Below are positions 1-12,841 of a stretch of DNA of 64,000 bases, one piece after another. The stretch comes from Formicarius rufipectus. Its lineage: Eukaryota > Chordata > Aves > Passeriformes > Formicariidae. Within the stretch, counting starts at the first letter, position 1. Each line of letters starts with the position of its first letter. The stretch covers positions 44,815-108,814 of the forward strand of contig VXAU01002429.1 of assembly GCA_013399695.1 (NCBI GenBank), in the 5' to 3' direction. The translations under genes were made by a program, and so were the position numbers. Under the pieces are notes generated by a model. It made no database searches. It was not told the origin of the DNA and worked only from the letters and a program-made list of their open reading frames with translations.

Positions 1-2846
1 TGCTCTGAGTGAAAATGTGGGTTGTATTGTAAGCCTCAGTTTATACCTATATTTATAGCTTTAGTTATATAACTTTAGTTATAACTATAACCTCAGTATA
101 CAACGGGACAGCCAGATAGTATGTTTCCTGAGCCAGCATGGGATGTTTTAGAAACTTGAACTTAGGCAGAAATTAAAAAACATTCTCAGGTGTGGGATGC
201 AGATCTAATACTAGAAGTACAGTGATTGCTGTATATTAGTCTTATTTGCATGCAGTTAACACTGAATTTAGGTAGTGCTCTGCATTATAGTCTTAAGGAA
301 GATTTGTAAAAAAAGATAATATGACTGGTTTTATTTGTTCTAAGAGGCAGAAAAGAGAGACTTTTCAATACTTACAGAATGCTGCGTTGGACATTTAGGG
401 TGCTAAGATTATTTAAATACAAATATGGATAAAAGTCATGTATTACCCAGGTATGGCTATAATAGTGAACCAGGCTTGTAAGGATGCTGTATCTCTATTA
501 GACTGCTTCCTAATCAGGTTGTATTTTGAATTGTGGCTTTGCATTACTTTACATAGAATCTAAATAAAAATAACTCTGACATTTAGTTTTTGTTTTGATG
601 GCTATGTTTAAAGAGATTGCAAGAAGTTAGTTTCTTTACTCCAAAGTAAAGAATGTTTAATGCACCTAAAACTTTGAAGAGCCCACTCAGGAAATTTTCA
701 GAAGAGTCAGGGGTTAAATTTTAGGTTGGATACTAAGAAAAATTGTAGCTATATTTTGTATTATGTTGCATATTTAAACCTCTTTATGAGGGAAAACTTT
801 TGCCATTAATACCTGCTTATGCTAAGAAATTAGTCATTATTCTGTGTGATTTATCAGGAAAGAAACACATTTAGCTCCCCCTACTGTATATTCAACTGCA
901 TAAAGAAAGATTGAAAACCTGATTTCTTTTTCTGAGGGCTCAAATGTAAGTCAGGTAAAAGAAAAAATAACAATAAAAAGTTCCATTTTCAGCTTCCTGT
1001 AATGTGCTATTAGCAGTGGAGCTAGAGTGTTTAAGTTGGTTTTCAAGTTTTTAATACTCTCAAGTTTTTTGCCATTTATAGCATAATGTGCATGAGCATG
1101 TATACATGTAACAGTTTTCCAAGTTCCCCGTGCAATTATATGATTTATTGTTTGTGTATGCATACAGTTAATCTTGGTGGATTGTAAAACTTGTTAAATA
1201 TTGGTGCATTCATACAAGAGATGAATATAATGTACCTTCTCAGGTAGCTTTTAATAAGGTATTATGTTTTCAGAAAAATTATTTGGAAACTCCCACATAC
1301 TGCAATATCTAATTATTATTATTTGCAAATCTACTTTTTGAGTTTTTTTATGTTATTGTCATGGCAAGTAACAAAGAGTACTTTTAAGAATTAAAAGTCT
1401 GGTCTGTGTATGTGTTCACATTACAAATAGTTTTCACTGAATCTAACTGATCTCATAATGGCTGGATTTGTTTATAACATAATTTCTGAGTTCAAGATCA
1501 TCATCAGTGCTCATGATCAAAGCATTTTTGTATCTTTATTAGTATGTTCTTTATTAAATAAGACTTATTTTTCTCCAGAAAAAAGTACCTGTATTTGCAC
1601 ATAGACTGAACTTTTTATGTAGTTCTGTGCTTTCATTACTTTAACAGCTGCAAGATACTAATGTGTTGGTTGTATCATTGTTATACCCATTCTCATAAAG
1701 AGTCTCTGCTAGACTCTTCATAGGTGACCTCTAGTGGTAGTGTTGTAATAAAAAAAAAAATAGAAAAAAAAAAAAGTAACATTCTCTATTACGTCATATG
1801 CATAGGTACTTACGCTGATGTTTCTCTGTGGAATTCAAAATTTTTCTAATTAAATCCTTTTTATCATTCTGATTTGTAAAATATAGTTCAGCAAACCCCT
1901 ATTTTTTGGTCTCATACACCAACACTGTCTATTCTGCACTGAGGTGTGGGGTGAGAGTGATCTGGTGCAGGGGTTATTACAGATTTCAGTAAGAAAGGCC
2001 CAGCAACAAATGGCTTAACGAGATAACTGCTTCAAAAAGACAGACTAAGTAAAGGAATATAGACAGCAGCACCTTAAATCTTCTGAGGTGCTGGATGCCC
2101 CATATTCATGCAGCAGTGGTCAGAGCACTAAGGGATTTTTCCATAGCACACCGCACAGAGCAAATCCTGTCTTGTTGGAGAAACTCACCCTTGCAGTCAT
2201 TTGTGGTCAGGCATAACTTCCTTACAAGAAAACCATTCTTTTAAGGGCAAAGCCAAAGAGAAGGTGTCACAGCAGTGCCAAACAGGAGTTGCCACAGGCT
2301 CTTCCAGCACTAAGGTGATCTGGATCCATCCCACAGCTGAGGGAGGCATGTGGAATGGCACAGCACAGCCTGGAGACCACTCTGGCTGTGCAGTATTTGC
2401 GCATGTTAGTTGCAGTGTACAGGGTCTCCCAGCCAGGAAAAATACATTTTACCTTTTATCCATGTACAATTTACCTTTCCCAAATATATAATTTACAGAT
2501 TATATTAATAATGTACAGGCTTCTCAAGTGCAAATTCTGATAGAGCAAACACCGCCTGTTCATGTTCACCAACTTCTCAAGATTAATGTCTTCTGCAAGG
2601 CTCCCAATATAGCATCTTCTTACACATGTGGACAGACAGCAGTGAGCTGTTTAGGGGTGCACTTCCTTATTTCCGTAATTCTTGTTAGTCTCCAGAACAT
2701 TGGGAATCCAGTCCTAATTGATACTGCTTGTAAGAAAAATACCTGTACAAAGTCCTATGTGCTAATACAGGTATTTCAAAAATAGAAGTTGTTTCAACAG
2801 GTATGTTTCCTTCTCTTTGCCATGGCAAATCCTTCTCTTTACTGAC
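1..2846. other. Intergenic, upstream of CEP78
   Basis: AT-rich DNA with no open frame that has splice sites or recognisable protein similarity. Bases about 1920-2440 are clearly richer in G and C than the flanks and could be an old repeat, but I recognise no terminal motif or family. Short A runs occur at 1750-1776. I see no gene here. Confidence 0.6.
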
Positions 2847-3527
2847 TGTCCTGGTTATAGTAGCCAGGATCAGTTTGTCACTGTGTGGGTGTGTATTCTA
2901 AACCCTCTATATCATTTTTCTCATGAACTACTCACAAAGGACCATTTGCAGCAGCTGCCTAAGGCACACCTCAGGCTACAAACTGGGTCTTTAGGAACTT
3001 CTGTGGGATAAGGATGTTTTTCCTCCCTTCACACCCACCTGAGGGGTCATGTCTGCTAATGGGCCATCAGGGATGCCAAAAATATGCCATTGTTTACCTC
3101 ACAGAGTAAATCACCCATTGTGAAACTCTCCACCCTGGGGAGGGACTGGGCGTTCCCGTCTGAGCCCAAGCAGAGATAAGCTTGGGGTTTTGGGACTGGG
3201 AGTGCTCATCAGATCCAGAGGAGGACCAGAGCCTCAATCAGACTGAGAGTGACACTAGACTGCAACCATCATTTTCACCAGCAGGTTTCTTCCTTTCTTC
3301 TTACAATGAATGCACGGGGGCCACGTGGTGCTCAGCACAGGGGTTGGTGAGCTCCACTCTGCTCATGCCCCGCTGTGCTGGGCTGTACATCTGTTTTTTG
3401 TGGCACAAATAAATTTTCCTTCTGTATCAGTGTATTTTGTGGTCTTCTATTAAATTGTTATTCTGACTTGCAATCCCATTCTGAGTTGGATTGATTTCTC
3501 CTGCCAGTTTAACTCTAAACCAGCACA
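2847..3527 (+). repeat. Solo LTR candidate (bird ERV type)
   Basis: A 681-base block that is GC-richer than its surroundings. It starts TGTCCTGG and ends CCAGCACA, so it has the TG...CA ends of a retroviral LTR. The five bases before it (ctgac) and after it (ctgat) match at four positions, as expected for a decayed target-site duplication. An AATAAA at 3408-3413 lies about 115 bases before the 3' end, which suits a + strand R/U5. The outer 20 bases of the 3' end recur as an inverted copy at the last 20 bases of the window (19 of 20 identical), which supports a family-specific end. No internal retroviral genes adjoin it. The family name is not assigned. Confidence 0.55.
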
Positions 3528-6500
3528 CTGATGTAGACCCCCTCAACAGCAGAACTCAGTCCAGAGAAAACATCAGCCATGCCACACATAAGCACAGAGC
3601 ACCTCATTTAGCAGTTATATGCTATTAGTGAAAGGTCACCTTTAGTTAGCAGCTCCCTTATTACTAAGCAAATATGACTCATTCGATTTGGGATATTGTT
3701 TCCTCGGTCTGTATTTGGGATCTGTTTTGCTTCTGGTTGTCCACTTTTGGATTATGTTTTGCCACTAGTCACCGTCATATCCTCTAACAAGCTCTCTCTT
3801 TGAAGGACCACACCCAGTAGGCACATTCTATGTAATACTGTCCACAGTGACTGTTTTAGAGGAACACAGCTAGAAACTTAATCTGGGTCTGTTATTGAAG
3901 AATTACAATAGAGATCATAGAGACTAGTTTGCCTTTACACATAGACTTTCGTGGCCACGTGCCATCAGGTGAAATTTTATGAGCTTCAATTAATCATTGT
4001 GATACTTAGAGTTAAAATTCAGCAAAATTACAAAGGCATTCAAATGTGCTGAATTATTTCCTGATTAAAGCCTCACAGAAATTTGTAAAGGTTTTTGTTC
4101 ATGAGACAACATTTGCAATCAAGGTTTATCCTAGCAGTAAAACATAGTTTCCCTTATAGTCTGTTATGTGTTTTAGCATGAACAGTTTAATATTTCAGAC
4201 TTTAAGAAATGATCATGTTTTCTACCCAAAAGAAATACAACCTTTAAATGAAAAGCTATATTAATGCAGACTGTGAAGTCAACATGTTTTTTCTTCCTCT
4301 AAGTGTAAAGTCTAATCGATATCTATTCAGCAATCTTGACTATCTACTCCTTAGGAAGCAATAAACAATGAACAGCAGTACAAACTTGGTTTTAAAATAT
4401 AAATGTGTTTGCTGAATTTTTTTTCAATATTGCACAGGATATAGCAATAGGCTGCTATTCTTAATCTCACTTTATTTTTTTTTGTGTATCTTCAGAAAAA
4501 TAAGTATCAGCTATGGTGTGATTATTGCAAAGCACTTGGCTGTGGGCTCCACTTGACACAAACAGATTTACATACACAAACAGAAGTGAAATTGTCTTTT
4601 AAAGTGTTTTGCTAAATAAGTATGGGCTACAAAGCAAAAGGCCAACAAAAAAGGCCTTGTCTTGATATTGGAGAATTGCAATACCTGAGTGCTGGTCTTA
4701 AAGGTAGTTATACCATAGGAAAAAAAAATAAAAAGAGTCTACATATACAAAATGCCAGTGGGATAGCTGAAAAAGCAGACAGTCAAGCTCCATCTTAAAA
4801 TATTTTTCCTTAGGATAATTCTAAATATAAATAACCATGGTCAGTAAATTATGAAATACTGGATAATTACAGTTGAATTGGCAGTCAATACTCTGCTATT
4901 TACTACATAGAAAAAGAGAAAGATTATTGCAGAAACCTACTGTATATATCTGAAATGTTACATGCATGCAAAAAACGTCACTTGCCAACCCATTGTCTCT
5001 GGTGTCAGGTAAGGAGTCTCCACCTTCAGCAGGGATGGCCACTGCACAGCCAGCTGCTGCAGTGGGAGAGCTCAACAGGCCCTGATGGTTGCATATATTT
5101 ATAGTATAAAGGGGCTGATTCACAGTCAGATTTTCTGCTATGTTCATGCAGTTTTGGCTGGTTATCAGCCCAGTCTCCAGCCAAACCATTTTTGGAGGTG
5201 TTTGGTGCTAGTTTTCACCGATAGCTTCACACAATAGGATTAACTTTGGTTAGGCCTACTTGCTGAGAATCTGCCTGGACCGAAGTTTGGTTAGCTCAAA
5301 CAGGAGGAGTGCATTTGTCATACAGTGTAGATTGCGGTTATTTCACAGGATTATGACTCACTGGATCACAGTGTAGTCTCCTATTGCTGTTGGAGATTCA
5401 GTGTAACTCCCTTCATAAATACATGGAGTTCCAGCTCATAAGAAATTATTTTTGTTTCCACTGCTGGAAGCAGATTTGACTATCTGGCTGGTTGAATGGT
5501 TGGAGGGCTCATTTTGCTGTTCCAGCCTAAATGTGGGCTTTTTGTTCAGCACACAAGGGAGACAGGAATTCATCAGGACTCTCTGCTGTAGGACCCTGTC
5601 GAGTACCTTATTGGAATCAATTTCTAAAGTACTTTATCATAACTTTTAATTTGCATTTGTTTTCTTTGAACCTAGACAGTTACTTGGATCAATAGAATAA
5701 CTGTCTAATATTTGCCAAATACTGTCTAAATCCCCAATTTAACAGCTTTCTCCTGTCAAAGAAAATGTACGAACACAGTTGAGCACATTGATTTCATTAG
5801 TACTTGCATTCTTTTTTTGATAGAACAGAAAGACTTTTTTTTTTGCATAGTAAATCACAGTAGCAGCATCAATATGATTAATAACTTTGATCAATTTGAG
5901 TCCAAAAATAAATATCTCTTATTACCAGACATGAGAGGGGAAAAAAAGCTGAAGTTAGTATTACCTGCCTGAAAAAAAGCATCATCATCTATCTTAAAGA
6001 TGTTGATTTTCCACAAAATTAAATGCTAGTCTGTCAACTAGTTTGATTAATAAAACCTAAAGTTAGAAAGAAAATCCAGCAATAAAGACATACTGAAACA
6101 TGATGAAAGACATAAACAAATACAGCATGCTTTGTCTTGTGTTTTCTCAGGAGGTTTTGAAATATCTCAGAGGAGAGCAATTGATCTTGGGTCAGTGAGA
6201 ATCGCTATAGTCTTCACAACGATGCCATGCTGGGACAGTGAAAGAGGCCTTCAGGACAAGAGCCTTTTCATTCAAACCACTTTTCAAATGCTTTGCTTCA
6301 TTCCCGCCTTACTACTTGTTCCCACTCATCTCAGGATTGCATTATTGCACACCTCTACATACATCTCCACAGCTCTAGCTTTGCTTTTCTCCCTCTCTTT
6401 CTTTTTTCTTTTTCTTTTCTTCCTTTTTTTTTTCTTTTATATTTTGTTTAGTGTTGTTTTTTTAAATGGAACCACCACCTGAAAAACATCTATCTTCTGT

Positions 6501-6811
6501 TTAGTACTCAGTGCAGGATATTTTCATACAACAGCAATGGCTTCATTGTCAAAAAAATATATTAAAAAAATCAGGGTGTTACTGCTGTTTACTTATATAT
6601 GTTTTGTAAATTGTATTTCTAGGTTTGCTTTTCTCTTCTGACCTGGCTAAAAATACAATGGGCTGTAGCTACTTTCTCAGTTAGCCTTTTCCTTTCAGAA
6701 AGAATTATACTTTCATTACCAGTTTCTGTTTTCTGGCAGATATCCACTAGCCTCTGATATCCAGATAATAATTTATATCTTTAAGGATCTTTTTTAAAAA
6801 ATATATGTCAG
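3528..6811. other. Intergenic, no gene seen
   Basis: AT-rich sequence with scattered short open frames and no exon pattern. A GC-richer patch at about 4970-5110 and a strongly pyrimidine-rich stretch at 6380-6460 (C/T only for long runs) are the only compositional features. Nothing here supports a gene. Confidence 0.55.
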
Positions 6812-7250
6812 TTGAGGTTTAGGCATGGTATTCCACAATTTAGTACTCCCACTAAAACCCCTGAAACACACATCACTTCTCCCCCACTTCCAATTTCAGA
6901 CACAAAAAGACAAAGATCACAGGTTTGGATAAGATCAATTTACTGGAAACAGCAACGAGATAAGAAAATGGACAGTAACATCAACAATATTAGTTTTAAA
7001 AGTGTACAAATGCTCACTGAAAACCCAATGACAATAAACAACACTGGGTGGGTACCCTTACCACACATCCTCCATCAGATGGAACCCCTTCTTGCTAGAA
7101 GAGAGTCTCTTCTCTCTGCCCCATCAATGACACAAGGTGATGTAAATAACCTCTTTATCTTTCTTAGCCATGTCCCCTCCTGGATATTGCAAAAAATTAA
7201 CCCCGTCTTGAATGGAACCAGGACAATGGCCAATAAAAAAGAATATATTT
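6812..7250. repeat. Possible degraded LTR segment
   Basis: This stretch lacks CpG and has the look of degraded bird LTR DNA. The piece at about 6935-6965 (aatttactggaaacag, then acgagataag) resembles the tttattactaacaagataag piece of the LTR at 62,513-63,552. Ends and target duplication are not clear. It contains an open frame of about 150 codons, but with no similarity to any protein I know. Orientation would be minus by analogy, held weakly. Confidence 0.3.
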
Positions 7251-8039
7251 TAATTTCTATTTAGTTTTAAGAAACTTGAAAATCTTTCAAGATTATCAAC
7301 CATGTGGGCCTTATATTATTCCAATAATCATGTAGGTACTTGTGTAGGAGGGAGGAGGTAAGGGAGTTGGGAATGAAGGAATGAAGTTGAGGCTGGAAAG
7401 AAGAGGGAGATGGTAGGTGTCTTTGATTCTTGCCATCAAACTCTTTCTAACTGACAGAAAATTAATCTTTCCCAAGTCTCTTTTGTCCAGGTGAGTAATT
7501 AGTAAGCTTTCACCCTGTCTTTATCTCAGTCTATGGACATTACCATCTTACTTTGTTTTTGCTTGTCCTGTGAAGGAGTAGTGAAGGAACAACTGGGTTG
7601 GGTAGGTGTCTGACAGCCAGCCAAGATCTACCCACCACCTACAGCATGAATACATATTAGGTCACCTGCCAGAGCAAAATTTAGACCTTTGTTAGACCTT
7701 TCAGGTGGTAATGTAAAGTGAGCAGCCACTACATGCAACAACTAAATAATTCAAATAATGGCTAAAAATTCTGGCATCACCATATCATTATACCTTCATA
7801 CTTCAGGACAAGCAGTGTCCTCATGGCTTGTATCTGTAGTGTTCCTTATGAATTGAAGATCTTAATTTGCAGACTATAATTTGGTGCTCAATAAGATAAA
7901 CAAAGTTATCTACTAATAAAGTTACATAAATTATTTATGTATTTTATACGTGTAAAATACAAAAAAGGTGTTTTTCATACAGTGAATTTATATTCAGTTA
8001 ATGTATGTTGGAGAACACACAGAAACACAATCCCTAGGA
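7251..8039. other. Intergenic, no gene seen
   Basis: Mixed sequence with a purine-rich patch at 7340-7420 and otherwise plain AT-rich DNA. I see no feature that can be named. Confidence 0.5.
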
Positions 8040-8260
8040 TTACAGAATCAGAATGGTTTGAGTTGGAAGGGATAGATATGGTTGCTTGCTATGGGCTGCA
8101 AGCATATATTACAGTGTTATGCCCAGATTCTCCCAGATTCTCATCCACCAGCATCCCCAAGTGTTTCTCCTCAGGGCTAGTCTTGATCCATTCTCTGTCC
8201 AGCCTGAATCTGTGCTTGGGATTGTACTGAATTGGATTCCTGTTTGATATTTTTCCCTGC
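8040..8260 (-). repeat. CR1 LINE fragment, 3' end, minus strand
   Basis: The left end reads acagaatcagaatggtttga then gttggaaggg, the reverse complement of the conserved CR1 3' terminus. The body continues with agcatccccaagtgtttctc and a stretch complementary to the usual CR1 3' coding region. It is 5'-truncated, as most CR1 copies are, and keeps only about 220 bases. Confidence 0.75.
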
Positions 8261-9351
8261 CAGAACAAATATTTATTCATGATTTCTCTAGAGATAATTG
8301 AAATTGGGGGTTGGAGCTGAAAGCAGGAGAAAAGGGCATGAAATTATGCTGAGGAGAACAGTGGAAAATTGTGTGAGAAAAGAACAATCTACTTTCAGAT
8401 TGAGACATTATTGGCAGTGAAATTCAGGGGGCGGAAATTTACTTGCTGATCAAAAATATCTGTATAGGCAATTCTTAGGTACCATCAAATAAATACCAGC
8501 TTAGAAAAAGGACACTTTATTCTATACTCCTATACTTCTACACTCCAAATCTCATATTGCTATACTCCCACTCCTTCATTCCATGTCCTGTTCTACCTCC
8601 ACATTCATTGAATGTGATGCTGGATTTTGTTCTTTAACATTTTTCAAACAATGAGCCTAAGACTGGCTGGCTGCCAGACTGCTTCTTTTCCTGAGTTGGG
8701 CAAGTGTTTCTGTGATTTTATATGTCACTGTTGTGAAAATGTTTGTCCTTGCCTACAGTTCTGAAAAACACTATTTTTTGGGGGAAATGTGATGTTTCTC
8801 CTGGTGTTTTCTAAATGTTTTTGATTATATGTACATTTCAATTAATCTCTAAATTCCCAGTCTTTTAATTTCCTATACAATTGTCATCTTGAGAAATTTC
8901 AAGCAGTATTGCAGAATCTTTAGTGAATCATGTGAGTTTCCTTACTGTAACAGATGAAGCCTCCTTATCTAATTTTTTATTCAGTTTTTAATTTGAATTG
9001 TATAGAATAATACCAGCTGTTGCTTCTGAAATACTTCACTCCTCTGAGGCTCTTGAACAATAATATCAAAATTTTGCTACAATTTTTTAACTTCATCTCA
9101 ACTGCCTCATCTAGTCAAGTGAATCCAACATGGTGCTATTTTGTGCTCTTTTAAATAGTTAACACATATTAGATGGATGTTGTATGACCTCTGGAGGAGC
9201 TTCTAGCATAATATCAAAGATTCAGAGTAAATAAAAATAAGGTAAATCTTCCCTGGATGTGAGATAATAACCAGAAAATTAGTTATTATATGAAACAAAG
9301 GGATACTATATTAAAAAGCTTTTCTGCTGTCATTTTGTCTTTTTTCCTTCT
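8261..9351. other. Intergenic, no gene seen
   Basis: AT-rich sequence between a CR1 fragment and an LTR candidate. No coding exon, RNA gene or repeat end can be recognised. Confidence 0.5.
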
Positions 9352-10025
9352 TGTGGGGTGTTAGCCCTGATAAGTTCTTGATGGGTCACTGGAAACATCT
9401 CAGCCCCTGGAAGGGTGTTCCCAGGAACCTTTGTCACATGTAAATGGGCTACACAAAAAGGGACAAAGAATCCCTGTGGCTTGCGGAATGGCTCCCAACA
9501 ACAGATTAACCGAGGGTGGAGCGTTATGGAGATAGCATGGCCTTTCTTCAAATATCCTTGGGAAGCACAGGAAGCCGACCCTTTAGGCCCATGTCATCTG
9601 TCTATCACCCCTAAAATACTTACTGACTATAGTCCCTCAAACTGCCAGAGAAAAAAAGTATAAAAATAGATTGGACATGAGCAAAACTCGGGGGAAAAAA
9701 GGACCAACGTATCCGCGGGAGTAACCATCGAGCTGCCCTGTTTCCTCCTACGCCTTTGGACAATGAAGGGATGAGCAGTCATTTACTCTGTTTTCTTTTC
9801 CTTCTATACTTTATACTTTCCTTTATGCCCTTATACCTTAGGTTATGCCTATTACTTTATGCCTTATGCTTTTTACACCTTTACCCCATAACTATCTTTA
9901 TTTACTAATTTTACTTGGCTAACATTTTTATTTCATAAACACTATACTTCACGGCACACCGCATAACCCACTGAGACTTTATATTGGTTGTTATGTTCCT
10001 TTAAGGTCTGTAATTCCTTTTAACA
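9352..10025 (+). repeat. LTR candidate with TATA box
   Basis: The block starts TGTGGGGTGTTAG, carries a TATA-like gtataaaaatag at 9659-9670 and then a CpG-bearing patch (accaacgtatccgcgggagt), followed by a C/T and TTATACC-rich tail. This order fits U3, promoter and R/U5 of an endogenous retroviral LTR on the + strand. The 3' limit is uncertain (about 9966 to 10,025) and I could not find a target-site duplication, so both ends are approximate. No retroviral coding region adjoins it. Confidence 0.4.
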
Positions 10026-10285
10026 TTTTTTTTTTTTTAGAGGGAAACAGTTATCCTTATGTCACAGAGTGTTGTGTGCATTTGTTTTGGTGCTACAGGT
10101 TACCCAACAGGTTTAGGTTGTTGGTTTAGATTGTTGTGCTTCTGGCTAGTAGTTTTCTGTTAATTAAGTACTGGTGAGGGGAAGACATTGTGTGATGTTG
10201 TATTGAGGCTTAGTTTGATATGCTATCTGTAGAGTATGTTTTGTGCTGGTTTCGTTGGGGCTATTTGTTATTTGTTATCAACTAA

Positions 10286-11044
10286 ACAAGGGCAAGTGAT
10301 GGATTCTGCAACTGGGATGGGGCAACCCTGGATGTGCATACAGAGTGGGGAATGAGATGCTGGAAAGCAGTGCTGTAGAAAGGGCCCTGAGGGTCCTGGT
10401 CGATGGCCAGTTGAATATGAGTCAGCAGTGCACTGGCAGCCAGGAGGGCCAACTGTATCCTCGGGGGCATCAGGCACAGCATCACCAGCTGGGCGAGGGA
10501 TGGGACTGTCCCACTCTGCTCTGCACTGGGGTGGCCTCACCTGGAATATTGTGGGCAGTTCTGGGCACCACAACAGAACAAAGATATAAAGCTCTTAGAG
10601 AGTGTCCAAAGGAGGGCAACAGTGATGTTGAAGGAGCTTGAGGGGAAGCCACATGAGGAGTGGTTGAGCGCACTTGGTGTGTTCATCCTGGAGGAGACTG
10701 AGGGGAGAACTCATCACAGTCTACAACTTCTTCATGAGGGGAAGAAAAGGGGCAGGCACTGATCTCTTCCTGTCCAGTGACAGGACCCAAGGGAATGGCC
10801 TGAAGTTCTGTCAAGGGAGTTTAGGTCGGGCATTAATTGGTTCTTCACCCAGAGAGAGGGTGGCTTGGCAGTGGAACAGGCTTCCCAGGGAAGTGGTCAC
10901 AGCACCAAGCCTGCCAGAGTTCAAGAAGCATTTGGATGATACTCTCAAGCACACAGTGTGACGCTTGGGGATGGTCCTGTGCAGGGCTTGGTGTTGGACT
11001 CAATGATCCCTGTGCATCCCTTCCAACCTGGCTGATCCTGTGAC
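10286..11044 (+). repeat. CR1 LINE fragment, sense, 3' part
   Basis: It begins aagggcaagtgatggattct and contains gagatgctggaaagcagtgc, the hallmark of the 3' part of the CR1 second reading frame. It ends gttggactcaatgatccctg then cttccaacctggctgatcct, the CR1 3' terminus. Frameshifts and stops break the frame. It is the same subfamily as the copy ending at 31,345, sharing long stretches with it. The 5' end is truncated. Confidence 0.85.
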
Positions 11045-11045
11045 T

Positions 11046-11950
11046 TTCTTAAAGACCAGTCAGGTCTGTTCCACTCCCTTGTCCCTGAGGTCAGACATCC
11101 AGATAGTCTCCCTCAGTGGTCTGTACTGGGACCAGTGTTATTTAATATCTTCATTAGTGACATAAATAGAGGGATCGTGTGCACCCTCAGCAAATTTGCA
11201 GATGACACCAACCTGAGTGTTGTGATTGACACACCTGAAGGGTGAGATACTGTCCAGAGAACCTGGACAAGCTCAAGAAGTGGGTCCATGGGAACATCAT
11301 CAGGTTTAACAAGACCAAGAACAAAGTGCTGCACCTGGGTCAGAGCAATGCTCAGCATCAATACAGGCTGGAGGATGAACAGATCGAGAGTAGCCTTGCC
11401 AAGAAGGCGGCAGGTGCTGGTAGATGAGAAGCTGAACATGACCTGGCAATGTGCACTTGCAGCCCAGAAAACAAATTGTGTTCCAAGTTGCATCAAAAGC
11501 AGCATGACCAGCAGGTTGAGGGAGTTAATTCTGCCCCACTACTCTGCTGAGGTGAGACCCTACCTGGAGTGCTGCATCCAACTCTGGGATTCCCAGCACA
11601 GAAAGGACATTGAGCTGTTGGAGCAAGTCTAGAGGAGGACCACCAAGATGATTAGAAGGATTGGGCACTTCTATGAGTAAAAACTGAGAGAACTGGAACT
11701 CGTCCAGTTCCTGAAGGAAGCCTACAAGAGAGCAGGAGAGGGCCTGTTTATGAGGACATGCAGAGGCAGGACAAGGGGAAATGGCTTCAAACTAAAGGTG
11801 GGTAGGTTGAGTAGATACAAGGACAAACTTCTGTACTGTTAAGGTGGTGAGGCACTTGTTGCCCAGAGAAGTGGATGCCCCACCTCTGGCAGCATTCAAG
11901 GCCAGGTTGGATGGAGCTCTGAACAATCTGGTCTAGTGGAAGGAATTCTT
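11046..11950 (+). repeat. Second CR1 LINE fragment, different subfamily
   Basis: It starts within one or two bases to some tens of bases of the previous copy's 3' end and encodes the reverse-transcriptase region around a FADD box (agcaaatttgcagatgacac near 11,187-11,206), followed by the usual downstream CR1 sequence to tggatggagctctgaacaat near 11,926. It lacks the standard CR1 tail, so the 3' end is also incomplete. Stops and frameshifts are frequent, so it is dead. Confidence 0.8.
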
Positions 11951-12447
11951 TCAATTTTGTAGTTTAAATCCTGCTGCCTACAAGCAGACTAGAAGCATAA
12001 ATTTTTAAACAACCAAGTGAATCTTAAGCATCAATCTACAGTAATAATTTTTCTTAATTGGGTGGTGTCCCTACCCATGACTGAGCTACAAATTAAGCAC
12101 TTGGACTCCGTTTTGAGTTATTTTGATAATATTTATATAATATTTGAGTTATATTGCCTTAAATGACAGGATGTATAATGTGCTGCACTGAAGGTTAACG
12201 ATTTTCTAATCTGAAGTCACATCTATGTAAACTAGCAAACTAATGAAAAATACGATAGAGGAACATTAAAAGCTGTGACAAAAGAATCTGTTCACCCTCA
12301 GACGACTCAGGCCAGTTGACTGTGGCTACTGCTGCCTATCAGTACAGCTCCTTACTCGCCAGCCTTGGTCACAATAAAGCTAAGCAGCAGCTATAAAACA
12401 TACCGCAGGACAGTCTGCTCGCTTCCTCCCACCACTGGCTTTAAAGG
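11951..12447. other. CEP78 upstream flank
   Basis: AT-rich sequence running up to the CEP78 CpG island. No gene or clear repeat seen. Confidence 0.5.
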
Positions 12448-12490
12448 TTTTGTTTGTTGCTTGCTTGTTTGTTTGTTTGTTTGTTTGTTT
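12448..12490 (+). repeat. (TTTG)n simple repeat
   Basis: About eight uneven tetranucleotide units of gttt/gctt just before the CEP78 CpG island. It is a microsatellite and likely variable in length. Confidence 0.8.
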
Positions 12491-12699
12491 TTCAGGGAAG
12501 GGGACAGGCAGTTAGCAGCTCGCCCCGTGCACGCCCCACCCCCGCCGTTGCCATGGCCGAGCGCGGCCATTTTGAACGCGCTGCGCGGGCGGGGCGGGGG
12601 GCGCGGCCAATCGCGTGTCAGCCTCGCACGCCACGTGGCGCAGCGCGGCGGCGGTTGGAGCGCGGGGCGGGGGCGCGCGCGCGCGCGGCGGTAACGGCG

Positions 12700-12841
12700 C
12701 CGGGGAGGCAGCGGGACTGGGGAGGGAGCGCGGAGTCCGTGGAGGGGGCTGNNNNNNNNNNNNNNNNNNNNNNNNNNNNNTTGCGGGTGCGGCCGGCGGT
12801 CGCTGATCGTGTTCGCTTCTGCGAGTGGCGGCGGAGGACAG
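12700..12841 (+). other. CEP78: Probable non-coding exon 1 of CEP78
   Basis: The first coding exon is preceded by a splice acceptor, so a leader exon must lie upstream. The best donor in the CpG island is ggaggacag|gtgtgc with the exon ending at 12,841. The exon start is unknown, and part of it is hidden by the 29-base gap. Other donors in the island cannot be excluded. Confidence 0.4.
12752..12780. other. Assembly gap (29 N)
   Basis: A run of 29 N in very GC-rich sequence of the CEP78 promoter or first exon. Real length is unknown. Any open frame drawn through it is not meaningful. Confidence 0.95.

Noticed and set aside
2201..2540. Overlapping short open frames on the + strand
   Set aside because: Short, no splice pattern or homology. 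The local GC rise suggests an old repeat.
6812..7264. 150-codon open frame as a gene
   Set aside because: It has no similarity I recognise, and the sequence resembles an old LTR piece.
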